From Candidatus Saccharimonadota bacterium (GTDB taxonomy: Bacteria; Patescibacteriota; Saccharimonadia; Saccharimonadales; Saccharimonadaceae), in assembly GCA_017406985.1 (NCBI GenBank), contig JAFQXL010000004.1, positions 309,708 to 373,707 on the forward strand: DNA of 64,000 nt, given 5' to 3'. Positions 41,669 to 49,798 of this stretch are shown here, piece after piece. Each line of letters begins with the position of its first letter. Position 1 is the first letter of the stretch. The notes below the pieces were generated by a model. That model was not told the origin of the DNA. It did not search any database and saw only the letters and a program-made list of their open reading frames with translations. The position numbers and the translations under genes were made by a program.

Positions 41669-44071
41669 TTACCTCAGAAATTCCTTTTCTACTTTTTTCG
41701 CTTCGTTTTTAATTCCGAGCTTATTTTTTTCTAATTCTTTTAGATTGTCGAGACATAATTTTTCGCGGTCTTGGTTTTTTGCTAAAGTTTCAGAAATAAG
41801 ACTTAGCCATTTTTCAGCCGGCTTTTCTAGCGAGATTAATTTAACAGAATTAGAGAGTTTTCGCTCTTCGGTATAACTTTCTTTCGAAGCGACGGTCGGA
41901 ATTCCGTTAGCTTCCGCCTCGAAGAGTGCGACCGGAGAACCTTCGAAAATCGACGGGAAGAGGAAGAGATCGGCGCCGGAAAGAAGCTTCGGAATATCGC
42001 TTCTTTCTCCGAGTAGGCGGACGTCAGCTTTTAAATCTTTCAGGCGATTTTTTAAGATTTTTTCGTCTTCGCCCGTTCCGACAAGAAGAAAAGTATATTT
42101 CGGATTATTTTCTTCGGCAAGTTTTAAAATAAATTGTTGGTTTTTCTGGAAATTTAGACGTCCGACATTTAAAATTATTTTTTGGTCTTTTGAGACTTTT
42201 AATTCTTTTCTAATGTCTTCGCGTGCTTTTTCGTTATATTTAAATTTTTCTAAATCAATCGAATTATTAATTTTTTTAATCTTCTTCAAGTCAATCCCAG
42301 GATAGAACCAACTCGAGGAACTATCAGAACAAGTCCAAAAATCGGTCGCGAGGTCGTCGATAGTCGTGCGGTTTATTAAGTGTAAGATTCCGCGAAGACG
42401 GCTGTCCATATTTTTAGAATTATGAGCATGGATAATTCGGCGCGGAATTCCGGCGCGCTTCGCCTCTTTTAGATAATCGATATTCGCGAGACTACAAACG
42501 TTCATCCAGAAAATATCATATTTTTCGCCATGTTCTTTAAAGAAACTTTTAAGCGCTTTTTTATAAGCTTTTAAATCTTCCGAGCGAGCAGGAATCTGAT
42601 AAATCTTTCCGCCGAGTTTTTCAATTTCGGATTTATAAGCGACTTTTTCCGTATTACAAAGAAAATCAAATTGAAACTTTTCTCGATCGATATTTCGGAA
42701 ATAATTCATAATTACACTTTCGACGCCACCGGATTTATCGGTAATTCCGAAAACTAAAATATGTTTTTTCGAGTCTTTCTTGATACGGTTTTTTAATTTT
42801 CGACGTTCGAAGAAACTTAAATCGCCTTTAGTTTCTTGCATAATGACGATAAAGAGCCAAAGTGCGTAAAAACCGAGCGACTCGAACTGGACATAAATAT
42901 ATAAGACGACCGAGAGATAAAGCCATTTTTGCGGAAGCGAACTTTTATCGGTTAGATAAACGAGGTATAAAATCGCGACGACAGTAAAGATTAAACCAAA
43001 CTCAGAAATAAAACGCGTATAAAGACTATAAGAAGCGGCGTCGTCATGAAAATTTAACTCGCCGATGTCATTAACTTCTTTAAGGTAATCGCTTTTATAT
43101 TGTTCGATGGCTTCGTCATAGCCGGAGCGAAGCGGATACATCGAGTTACCAAGTCCGAAACCGAGTAAAACTTTCGGAAAAGTATTACGATAGCCGATAA
43201 AGCTAGCTTGAGAACGGAAATAGCGCGTCGCGAGCGAACCGTCCGCATAGATTCCGTTATCGACAATCTGCTGAACTCGAAAATTATTTGTATAAAAATA
43301 ATTAAACGACAGTCCTAAAACTAATAAAATTAACGGGATAAACTTCGCCTTACCGTGTTTTAAAATAAGGAAAGTAAAATATAAAATCGCGACGACGGCG
43401 ATATCGACGATAACGCGAACGCCAACACCAAAACCAATCGATTCAATAGTTAAAAGCGCCATAATAAAGAGGAGGTCTTTTCTTCTCGAAATCCAGTAGA
43501 GCGGAAGGAGAATTCCGAAAAGATGCATCCCGACAAAGCTCGGTTCGGTAAAGAAGAACTGAACCCGACTATTCGAGACAAGATAATCGCGCTTAAAGAA
43601 GCTCGAAAGCCAGTTCGCAAAAGATTGATTTCCGAGCTTTACTGCGAGATATTCAAAAATCCCGACAACGGCGCAGAGCGCATAAGAAATTACAATAATA
43701 TTTATGACGGTTTTTAAATCACGTTTCTTAGAATAATAAAGACTAAAAGTTAAAAGCGAGACAGCGCCGAGAGCAAGCGGGACAAAAGCGTTAATATAGT
43801 CTTTTAGATTTACGTTATAACAGAAGGCGGTAAATGTTCCAAGTATCGCCGCGAGGATAAAGAAGATAAAGATTTTGCGTTGTTTCACAAGATGCCGAAA
43901 TGTTAATTTAAGATTAAATAAAAGATAAAGCGCGAAAAAGAGCGGAGTAATCGTCGCCCAACCGGCGCTCGGCGCAAAAAAGAAATTCTCGAACGGAAGG
44001 AATGCGACGCCGAGATAAAAAACTAGCTCAGAGTTAAGCCACTTTGGAAACCTTCTCGCAGTTTTATTCAT
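41669..44071 (-). CDS. Fusion of Wzy-like polymerase/ligase and GT4 glycosyltransferase
   Basis: The 800-aa protein has two parts. Residues 1 to about 405 hold about ten membrane spans with a large outside loop (FFTEPSFVGMHLFGILLPLY, GFGLGNSMYPLRSGYDEAI), matching the O-antigen polymerase/ligase (Wzy/WaaL) type. From about 435 a GT4 (GT-B) domain follows: GITDKSGGVESVIMNYFRN, PRRIIHAHNSK, INNSIDLEKFKYN, LNVGRLNFQKNQQF, and donor-site LFPSIFEGSPVALFEAEANG. So one chain combines polymerisation and sugar transfer. Frames are continuous, so it is a real fusion. Its ATG overlaps the recJ stop (TAATG), and the Wzx flippase follows. Confidence 0.85.
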   Translation of the reverse strand: MNKTARRFPKWLNSELVFYLGVAFLPFENFFFAPSAGWATITPLFFALYLLFNLKLTFRHLVKQRKIFIFFILAAILGTFTAFCYNVNLKDYINAFVPLALGAVSLLTFSLYYSKKRDLKTVINIIVISYALCAVVGIFEYLAVKLGNQSFANWLSSFFKRDYLVSNSRVQFFFTEPSFVGMHLFGILLPLYWISRRKDLLFIMALLTIESIGFGVGVRVIVDIAVVAILYFTFLILKHGKAKFIPLILLVLGLSFNYFYTNNFRVQQIVDNGIYADGSLATRYFRSQASFIGYRNTFPKVLLGFGLGNSMYPLRSGYDEAIEQYKSDYLKEVNDIGELNFHDDAASYSLYTRFISEFGLIFTVVAILYLVYLTDKSSLPQKWLYLSVVLYIYVQFESLGFYALWLFIVIMQETKGDLSFFERRKLKNRIKKDSKKHILVFGITDKSGGVESVIMNYFRNIDREKFQFDFLCNTEKVAYKSEIEKLGGKIYQIPARSEDLKAYKKALKSFFKEHGEKYDIFWMNVCSLANIDYLKEAKRAGIPRRIIHAHNSKNMDSRLRGILHLINRTTIDDLATDFWTCSDSSSSWFYPGIDLKKIKKINNSIDLEKFKYNEKAREDIRKELKVSKDQKIILNVGRLNFQKNQQFILKLAEENNPKYTFLLVGTGEDEKILKNRLKDLKADVRLLGERSDIPKLLSGADLFLFPSIFEGSPVALFEAEANGIPTVASKESYTEERKLSNSVKLISLEKPAEKWLSLISETLAKNQDREKLCLDNLKELEKNKLGIKNEAKKVEKEFLR

Positions 44072-45696
44072 TACTCTATTATACCATATTCAATGTCTAA
44101 AATCCGCCCTTCAACAGAAACTTTGCCGTTCCATTCGTTTTTAAACAGAGAAGCTGTTATATCTAAATTTTGGCCAGTTTTTAGGTCAAGCCATTTTTCG
44201 GGCGCGAAGAAAGAAATAAGATTCATTTTTTTATTATCTTTATCGCCGACAGTAAGTTTTAAATGATTCTCATCTTTTCCAAGTTTTTTCACTCCTAAAA
44301 CTTTAACACCGAGAAGCTTAAATCTCGGCTCTTTATTTCCCTCTCCGAACGGCTCGAGTTCGCTTAAATTATCTAAAAGCTCGACGGAAAAATCTGCTAA
44401 ATCTTCATAGTTTAAATCGGCTTTAATTTTTAAAAACTCTTCCTGATTTTTTAATTCTAAACTTTTATAATAAGCGTTAACATCTTCCGTAAAATCTAAT
44501 AATTTTTCGGCCGAAACCGAGAGCCCGCAAGCCGCCGCATGTCCGCCTCCGCCTAAAATATTTTCTTGACAATTTTTCAAAGCATTAGCTAGATTAAACT
44601 CACCGAAGCTACGTCCAGAGCCTTTATAAAAATCGTCAATTTTCGAAAGAACGAACGCGGGTTTATGATATTTCTCGACGAGACGACCGGCGATAATTCC
44701 GAGCACGCCTTCGTGCCAATCTCCAGAGACAACAACGACCGGATTCTTCATAATCTCAGTTTCTCGCTCAGCGATTTCTTTTAAGGCGGAGCGCTGTTCA
44801 GTCTGACGATTAGTGTTTAGCTCGTTTAATTCGTTTGCTAATTTTACGGCTTCGGTTTTCGAGTCGGTCATTAAAAGTTTTAAGGAAATTTCAGCGGATT
44901 TTAGACGACCACCAGCGTTTAATCTCGGGCCGAGCTGAAAGCCGATAACTTCAGAATTAATCTCTTTAATTTTCGAAACGCGCATCAATTCTTTTAATCC
45001 CGGACGGTGAGTTTTCTTTAAAACTTTTAAGCCATAAAAAGTTAGTTCACGATTTAGTTTTGTCAAATTCATTGAGTCACAAAGTGTTCCGATTAAAACA
45101 AGATCGAGCAGCCATTTTTCTTGTCCATCTTTAATTCTTCCGCGTTCAACTAGGCCTCTTGCGACCATAAATGCGACGCCAACCCCCGCGAGATCTTCTA
45201 TATTTTCGAGATGGTCGCGCTTTGGGTTAACGACCGCGAGCGCCTCTGGGAGCTTGCCCATAATTTCGTGATGGTCCGTGACGATAGTTTTAATTTTTTG
45301 TTCGTTTAATTTCGAGATAACTTCAGAATTATTACTCCCACAGTCGACAGTAATAATTAAATCAATTTTCTCGTCTTTCGCGCGTTTTATACAGCGTTCG
45401 CTCATTCCATAACCGTCAATAAAACGGTCCGGAAGCATCGTAATAATATTTTCTGATTTTACGCCGGCGAGTTTTAAAGCGTTTACCATAACCGTTGTCG
45501 CGGTTACACCATCAACATCATAGTCGCCATAAACCATAATTTTCTGGTTTTTTAAAATCGCGTTTTCGATTTCGTCTAAGGCTTTTTCGATGTCCGGAAG
45601 GCGCTTATGAATTTCGGGTTCAGAAAAATATTTCGGGCTTATAAAATCAGAAGAAAGCCCACGGGTTTTAACGAGTTCTTGAAAAATTCTATTCAT
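44071..45696 (-). CDS. recJ: Single-stranded-DNA exonuclease RecJ
   Basis: The 541-aa protein carries DHH-superfamily motifs: MVYGDYDVDGVTATTVM (DYDxDG), IITVDCGSNN, IVTDHHE (DHH) and the DHHA1 domain motif GGGGHAAACGLSVS, then an OB-fold C-terminus (EPFGEGNKEPRFKL). It degrades 5' ssDNA in recombination and mismatch repair. It follows a wHTH gene with a TAATG overlap and precedes the Wzy-GT fusion with the same overlap, an odd operon pairing repair and envelope genes. Confidence 0.95.
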   Translation of the reverse strand: MNRIFQELVKTRGLSSDFISPKYFSEPEIHKRLPDIEKALDEIENAILKNQKIMVYGDYDVDGVTATTVMVNALKLAGVKSENIITMLPDRFIDGYGMSERCIKRAKDEKIDLIITVDCGSNNSEVISKLNEQKIKTIVTDHHEIMGKLPEALAVVNPKRDHLENIEDLAGVGVAFMVARGLVERGRIKDGQEKWLLDLVLIGTLCDSMNLTKLNRELTFYGLKVLKKTHRPGLKELMRVSKIKEINSEVIGFQLGPRLNAGGRLKSAEISLKLLMTDSKTEAVKLANELNELNTNRQTEQRSALKEIAERETEIMKNPVVVVSGDWHEGVLGIIAGRLVEKYHKPAFVLSKIDDFYKGSGRSFGEFNLANALKNCQENILGGGGHAAACGLSVSAEKLLDFTEDVNAYYKSLELKNQEEFLKIKADLNYEDLADFSVELLDNLSELEPFGEGNKEPRFKLLGVKVLGVKKLGKDENHLKLTVGDKDNKKMNLISFFAPEKWLDLKTGQNLDITASLFKNEWNGKVSVEGRILDIEYGIIE

Positions 45697-45995
45697 TATC
45701 CGATTGTTTTATTTGGCTTTGACTTGTTCGAGAGCTGTTGGCTCTTAATTACCATCGATTGAAGTTCCTTTAAAATCGGGAACTGTTTATTCGTCTGATA
45801 AATTGTCGTATTTCCTTTTTTGGTCGCGATAAGGAAGTCGCCTTTTTCGAGACGTTTTAATTCCCTTTGGATATTTCCCGGATCTTCCCTAATTAGCTTC
45901 GAGAGGGCGCGAACGTGCGTCTTAAAATCAGGATATTTCGCGAAGACGACTAAAATTTTCCTTCTCACCCTTGAAGTGATAAATACATCTAACAT
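45696..45995 (-). CDS. Small winged-helix DNA-binding protein
   Basis: The 99-aa protein is a winged helix. An N-terminal helix (LDVFITSRVRRKILVVFAK), a recognition part (HVRALSKLIREDPGNIQREL), and a wing (KGDFLIATKKGNTTIYQTNK) give an ArsR/MarR-like fold. No metal-binding Cys is seen. It heads the recJ/Wzy-GT/Wzx operon, with -10 GcTATAAT and ribosome site TTGGAGG, and could autoregulate that operon. Its target is not readable. Confidence 0.8.
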   Translation of the reverse strand: MLDVFITSRVRRKILVVFAKYPDFKTHVRALSKLIREDPGNIQRELKRLEKGDFLIATKKGNTTIYQTNKQFPILKELQSMVIKSQQLSNKSKPNKTIG

Positions 45996-46046
45996 TTTTC
46001 CTCCAACTTTCTTCTATTATAGCGTAAAAATGTTAAAAATACAACG

Positions 46047-47180
46047 TTAGTGGATGTCACGGACATCTTCATATTTTTGTTTGAGGAGGAATAGCCTGCC
46101 GACAATCGATAGCGGAAGCATAAAAGTTCCGATATATTCTCGAAGTTCGCCGTGATAGCCGCGTTTAAATTCATAAACTCCGTCTTTCTTTTTTGGATCG
46201 GTTCCATAAAAATTGTATTCTGGAATTTTTTGTTTAATCGCTTCTTTAATCATTATAAACTGAAGAAAATGCGGACCGCCAAGTTTTCGATAATCCTCCG
46301 CTTGTCCAGAAAAAAGATATATAATTTCGTTTTTCCAAATTACGAACATCGCGCCGGCGACGGGGATAAATTCGTCGGTTTCTTTTGCTTCTAGAGCGGC
46401 TTTTTTAATTTGTTCTAGCGACTCGCCGTTTTTAAAAGCATCAATAACTGTTTTCGGAGCTTCGGCGACGAGAAATCTAACTTTCTTACCATAAGCCTTT
46501 TTCATTTCTTCGTAATATTTAATGTCCGGAGTAATAAAACCGTGACGCCTAGCGGAATCGTCCGTAAGCGATTTTAAGATTTTAAGTTCAGAAGTTTTTA
46601 GCTCCTTTAAGCGAATCCCATAGCGAGAAGTAGAAAAACGAATTGCCTCTCGGTGTCCTTTTCGAAAATGTTTCATAAGGGTTTCTTCTGTCAAATCCTT
46701 AGTCGGAAGGACATAAGCCCACTTTATAAACTCATATTCGCCGAGATTTTTATAGCCATATTTTTCAAAAAGTTTGGTTTCTTTGCTTCTTCTCATGTTC
46801 TCCGTCGGGACACCGTCGTCGTCTACTTTAGCGACGCGCGAAATTTTAGGCGAAATTTCGAGCAGACCGCCGTTTTTATTTTTCAAGAATTTTTTCGCGC
46901 CGTCCGTAAAAGTTTTTAAAACTTCTTCAAAATCTTTTGCTTTAAAATCGGCTAAAAATCCACGCGGAGAAATAAAAACTTTTTTGTTTAAAACTTTTGT
47001 TTTTGTAACGAGAAGCGCAACGGCTTTCAAGTTTTTTCCGTCTTTAACTCCGACGAGATAAGCCTCGTTCCCGCGGTCTAAATATCTATGATACATTTCT
47101 AGACTTTGTAAAAAATTAGTCGCTTCTGATTTTTCGGAAAAGTCTTTAAACTCCGTTTCTTCTACCTCAATAAATTTCAT
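46047..47180 (-). CDS. FemX/FemAB-type peptidoglycan bridge aminoacyltransferase
   Basis: The 377-aa protein has twin GNAT-like domains of the FemABX family. The first half has NFLQSLEMYHRYLDRGNEAY and KKVFISPRGFLADFKAKDF. The central part has LMKHFRKGHREAIRFSTSRYG and the second half SGQAEDYRKLGGPHFLQF with YNFYGTDPKKKDGVYEFKRGYH. These enzymes add amino acids from aminoacyl-tRNA to lipid-II side chains. The -10 TAAAAT (47192-47187, minus, TGa) ends 6 nt before the ATG: leaderless. It is divergent from priA, whose promoter lies 20 bp away. Confidence 0.9.
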   Translation of the reverse strand: MKFIEVEETEFKDFSEKSEATNFLQSLEMYHRYLDRGNEAYLVGVKDGKNLKAVALLVTKTKVLNKKVFISPRGFLADFKAKDFEEVLKTFTDGAKKFLKNKNGGLLEISPKISRVAKVDDDGVPTENMRRSKETKLFEKYGYKNLGEYEFIKWAYVLPTKDLTEETLMKHFRKGHREAIRFSTSRYGIRLKELKTSELKILKSLTDDSARRHGFITPDIKYYEEMKKAYGKKVRFLVAEAPKTVIDAFKNGESLEQIKKAALEAKETDEFIPVAGAMFVIWKNEIIYLFSGQAEDYRKLGGPHFLQFIMIKEAIKQKIPEYNFYGTDPKKKDGVYEFKRGYHGELREYIGTFMLPLSIVGRLFLLKQKYEDVRDIH

Positions 47181-47186
47181 ACCCTT

Positions 47187-47219
47187 ATTTTATCATATTT
47201 AATGCGGTATAATAAGATT
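47187..47219. promoter_or_regulatory. Divergent promoters femX / priA, both leaderless
   Basis: Minus: TGaTAAAAT with -10 at 47192-47187, 6 nt to the femX ATG. Plus: GGTATAAT with -10 at 47208-47213, 6 nt to the priA ATG at 47220. Only 39 bp separate the two start codons. Confidence 0.7.
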
Positions 47220-49178
47220 ATGTATTATGAGGTTTTACCGGCGAGAATTTTTCGAAAGTCGCCCGCGCTTTCGGACGGAATTTTAACTTATTCTTATTTT
47301 TCAGAACTCGAGCCTGGGGCAATCGTAGCAATTCCGCTCGGAAAACGCGAAACTATCGGCGTAGTTTATCGAAAAGTCAAGGAACCTGAGTTTAAAACGC
47401 GAGATATTTCGAGACCACTTCTAGAAAAACCACTACCACAATACCTCTTAGAATCGATTTTATGGCTTTCCGCTTATTATTTAGTGCCTTTGCCTCAAGT
47501 CGTAAGTCTTTTTTTACCGAATACGCTTGAAAAAAGGCATAAAATCGCGGAATTTTCAGAAAAATTAACAGGGGTGGAACTTAATAATGTTGCTGAAATT
47601 CCGCTGAATTCGGCGCAAAAACGCGCGCTAGCGGCCCTGAAGGCCTCTAAAACAGCAACATCCCTCTTACACGGGGTTACTGGCTCGGGAAAGACAAACA
47701 TCTATCTAACGCTCGCCTGTGAGGCCTATTCTCGAGGAAAATCGACGATTTTACTCGTTCCGGAGATTGCTTTAACTTCGCAACTGGTCCAGATTTTCGA
47801 AAAAACTTTTAAAGACGACGTAATTTTAATACACTCGAAACAGACCGATAAAACAAGGCGAGAAACTTGGGAGAAAATGCTTTTTTCGAACCACCCGAAA
47901 ATCGTCGTAGGGCCGCGCAGTGCGCTTTTTGCGCCCCTTTCTAATTTAGGACTGATTATTATCGACGAAGCACATGAAGGTGCTTATTTTCAAGACCAAA
48001 CACCGAAATATTCGGCACTTCGACTCGCCTCGTTTATGGCTTCGGCGAAGAAAATTCCTTGCGTTTTCGGGACGGCGACGCCGCTAGTTTCGGATTATTA
48101 TCTCGCGAAATCGCGCGGGAGTTTAGTTGAGTTAAAAGAAAAGGCGAAAAATACGGCGATTTTACCAAAAATTAAGGTAATTGACTTTAAAGACCGTGCG
48201 AGCTTTTCGAAAAACCGTTATTTCTCCGACCAGCTAATTTCTCAAATTAAAGAAAATCTAAAACAGGGCTATCAGACGTTAATTTATCATAATCGTCGCG
48301 GTTCGGCGCCGGTAACGATTTGTGAAAATTGTGGCTGGCAGGCTTTATGCCCGAACTGTTTTCTTCCTTTGACCTTGCATTCAGACTCGTTCGGACTAAT
48401 TTGTCATACTTGCGGATTTACTGGAAAAATCCCGACTTCTTGTCCGGAGTGTAAACATACCGATATTATCCATAAAGGTTTTGGGACAAAGCTACTTGAA
48501 AGCGAGCTTCAAAAACTTTTTAAAACGGCGCGGATTAAGCGGTTTGATGCAGATAGCAAAAAAGACGAAACGTTAGATAATTTGTATGACGAAGTAAAAA
48601 ACGGCGAAATTGATATTATTATCGGGACACAGACGATTGCGCGCGGGTTAGATTTACCGCATCTCGCAACGGTCGGGATTGTTCAAGCGGATTCTGGATT
48701 AAGCCTACCGGATTATTCTTCCGAAGAGCGAACTTTTCATCTTCTAACACAGGTTCTAGGGCGCGTCGGGCGCGGACATTTAGATAAAGCGAATGCTTTT
48801 ATTCAGACTTATCATCCTGAAAGTCCAGTAATTTCTTGCGCGATAAACTCGGATTATGATAAGTTTTATCGATACTCAATTTCAAACCGCTCGCGCGGAC
48901 ATTTTCCGCCGTTTTGTTATCTCGCGAAGATTTCGGTTGTTTTTAAAACGGAGAAAATTGCGCTTCGAGAGATTAAGAAAGTTTATAAAGAGCTTAAGGC
49001 TTTCGAGGGAGTTTATCTTTCTGCGCCGACGCCGGCGTTCCATGAATATACGAGTTCTGGATATGTTTGGCAGTTAGTTGTAAAGTCTAAAAATCGTCAA
49101 GTTTTAACCGAAGCCGTTTCGAGTTTATCGAATTTTAGCGAACTCCGCATCTCGCTCGATCCGCCGTCGTTACTATAA
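47220..49178 (+). CDS. priA: Primosomal helicase PriA
   Basis: From ATG 47220 the protein has 652 aa. It shows the 3' DNA-binding start (YYEVLPARIFRKSPALSDGI), Walker A GVTGSGKTN, DEAH (IIIDEAHEGAY), and the zinc-binding insert CENCGWQALCPNC, CHTCGFTG and CPEC. Helicase motif V/VI GTQTIARGLDLPH and QVLGRVGRG follow. It restarts replication forks. An in-frame ATG at 47202 lies upstream of the -10, so it is rejected: the -10 to ATG 47220 spacing is 6 nt (leaderless). Confidence 0.95.
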   Translation: MYYEVLPARIFRKSPALSDGILTYSYFSELEPGAIVAIPLGKRETIGVVYRKVKEPEFKTRDISRPLLEKPLPQYLLESILWLSAYYLVPLPQVVSLFLPNTLEKRHKIAEFSEKLTGVELNNVAEIPLNSAQKRALAALKASKTATSLLHGVTGSGKTNIYLTLACEAYSRGKSTILLVPEIALTSQLVQIFEKTFKDDVILIHSKQTDKTRRETWEKMLFSNHPKIVVGPRSALFAPLSNLGLIIIDEAHEGAYFQDQTPKYSALRLASFMASAKKIPCVFGTATPLVSDYYLAKSRGSLVELKEKAKNTAILPKIKVIDFKDRASFSKNRYFSDQLISQIKENLKQGYQTLIYHNRRGSAPVTICENCGWQALCPNCFLPLTLHSDSFGLICHTCGFTGKIPTSCPECKHTDIIHKGFGTKLLESELQKLFKTARIKRFDADSKKDETLDNLYDEVKNGEIDIIIGTQTIARGLDLPHLATVGIVQADSGLSLPDYSSEERTFHLLTQVLGRVGRGHLDKANAFIQTYHPESPVISCAINSDYDKFYRYSISNRSRGHFPPFCYLAKISVVFKTEKIALREIKKVYKELKAFEGVYLSAPTPAFHEYTSSGYVWQLVVKSKNRQVLTEAVSSLSNFSELRISLDPPSLL

Positions 49179-49198
49179 AATGTGGTTTCATTATATTT

Positions 49199-49273
49199 AG
49201 ATTGATGTGCCGAGATAGATAATGCGTGCCACGCCATTACCGGTTTTGCTATAATCTGCGGTTGGCGTAGCAG
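49199..49273 (-). pseudogene. Remnant: last about 25 codons of a glycine-rich surface protein
   Basis: On the minus strand, directly after the nrdG stop, the sequence reads TATPTADYSKTGNGVARIIY-LGTSI-stop. This matches the C-termini of the 59158-60969 protein (ATSDYSKTGNGYAKILYLGA) and the 61332-62402 cassette (HSGNGYAKITYLGTTI). There is no start or upstream part; the nrdG coding end abuts it. I read it as a footprint of the same surface-protein family left by recombination. Confidence 0.75.
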
Positions 49274-49798
49274 TCACTCGACTTTGGTAATTTCGCCGTT
49301 TTTAAGATGAAGCAAGCGCTGATTCTTTGAGCCACGGAATTTAAGAGTTAAGTCACGTTGAGACAAGATAAACGGGCCGTCGATTAGAGCGTCGAGCTCC
49401 TTTAGAAATTCCCATTGTTTCCCGCCGCGTTTTTTAATCTTTTCATAAGTAAATCCAGAAAAACTCCAAACATTCCAGCCAAGTTCTTTTTTAACAAAAC
49501 GAGTAATCTCGAGACAAGCTTCCGGCTGGTTAAACGGTTCACCGCCGCAGAAAGTTAAACCAGATTGTCCTTTAAGCGAAGCGAGTTCTTTTTTTACGTC
49601 CTCAACCGAGACAAGAACGCCGGCTTCCGGATCCCAAGTCTCGGGATTTTGGCACCCTGGACAATGAGTAAAACAGCCTTGAGTCCAAATTACTGCGCGA
49701 AGGCCATAGCCATTAACGATATTATCGGACTCAGTCGGTCCGGACAGGCGGATATGTTCCCTGTCCGAACCGAGAATCGGAGATTTCCATTCCGACAT
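49274..49798 (-). CDS. nrdG: Anaerobic ribonucleotide reductase activating protein NrdG
   Basis: The 174-aa radical-SAM activase binds its 4Fe-4S cluster with CFTHCPGC in WTQGCFTHCPGCQNPETWDP; FCGGEPFNQPEA is the SAM-binding GGE motif. It generates the glycyl radical on NrdD. Its start overlaps the nrdD stop, so they form an operon. The stop TGA is followed at once by a remnant of an unrelated surface-protein gene, so the original 3' flank has been replaced. Confidence 0.95.
   Translation of the reverse strand: MSEWKSPILGSDREHIRLSGPTESDNIVNGYGLRAVIWTQGCFTHCPGCQNPETWDPEAGVLVSVEDVKKELASLKGQSGLTFCGGEPFNQPEACLEITRFVKKELGWNVWSFSGFTYEKIKKRGGKQWEFLKELDALIDGPFILSQRDLTLKFRGSKNQRLLHLKNGEITKVE

Noticed and set aside
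49250-49262. Plus-strand TGCTATAAT promoter near 49255
   Set aside because: It lies within the coding remnant of the surface-protein C-terminus and points into the antisense of nrdG.
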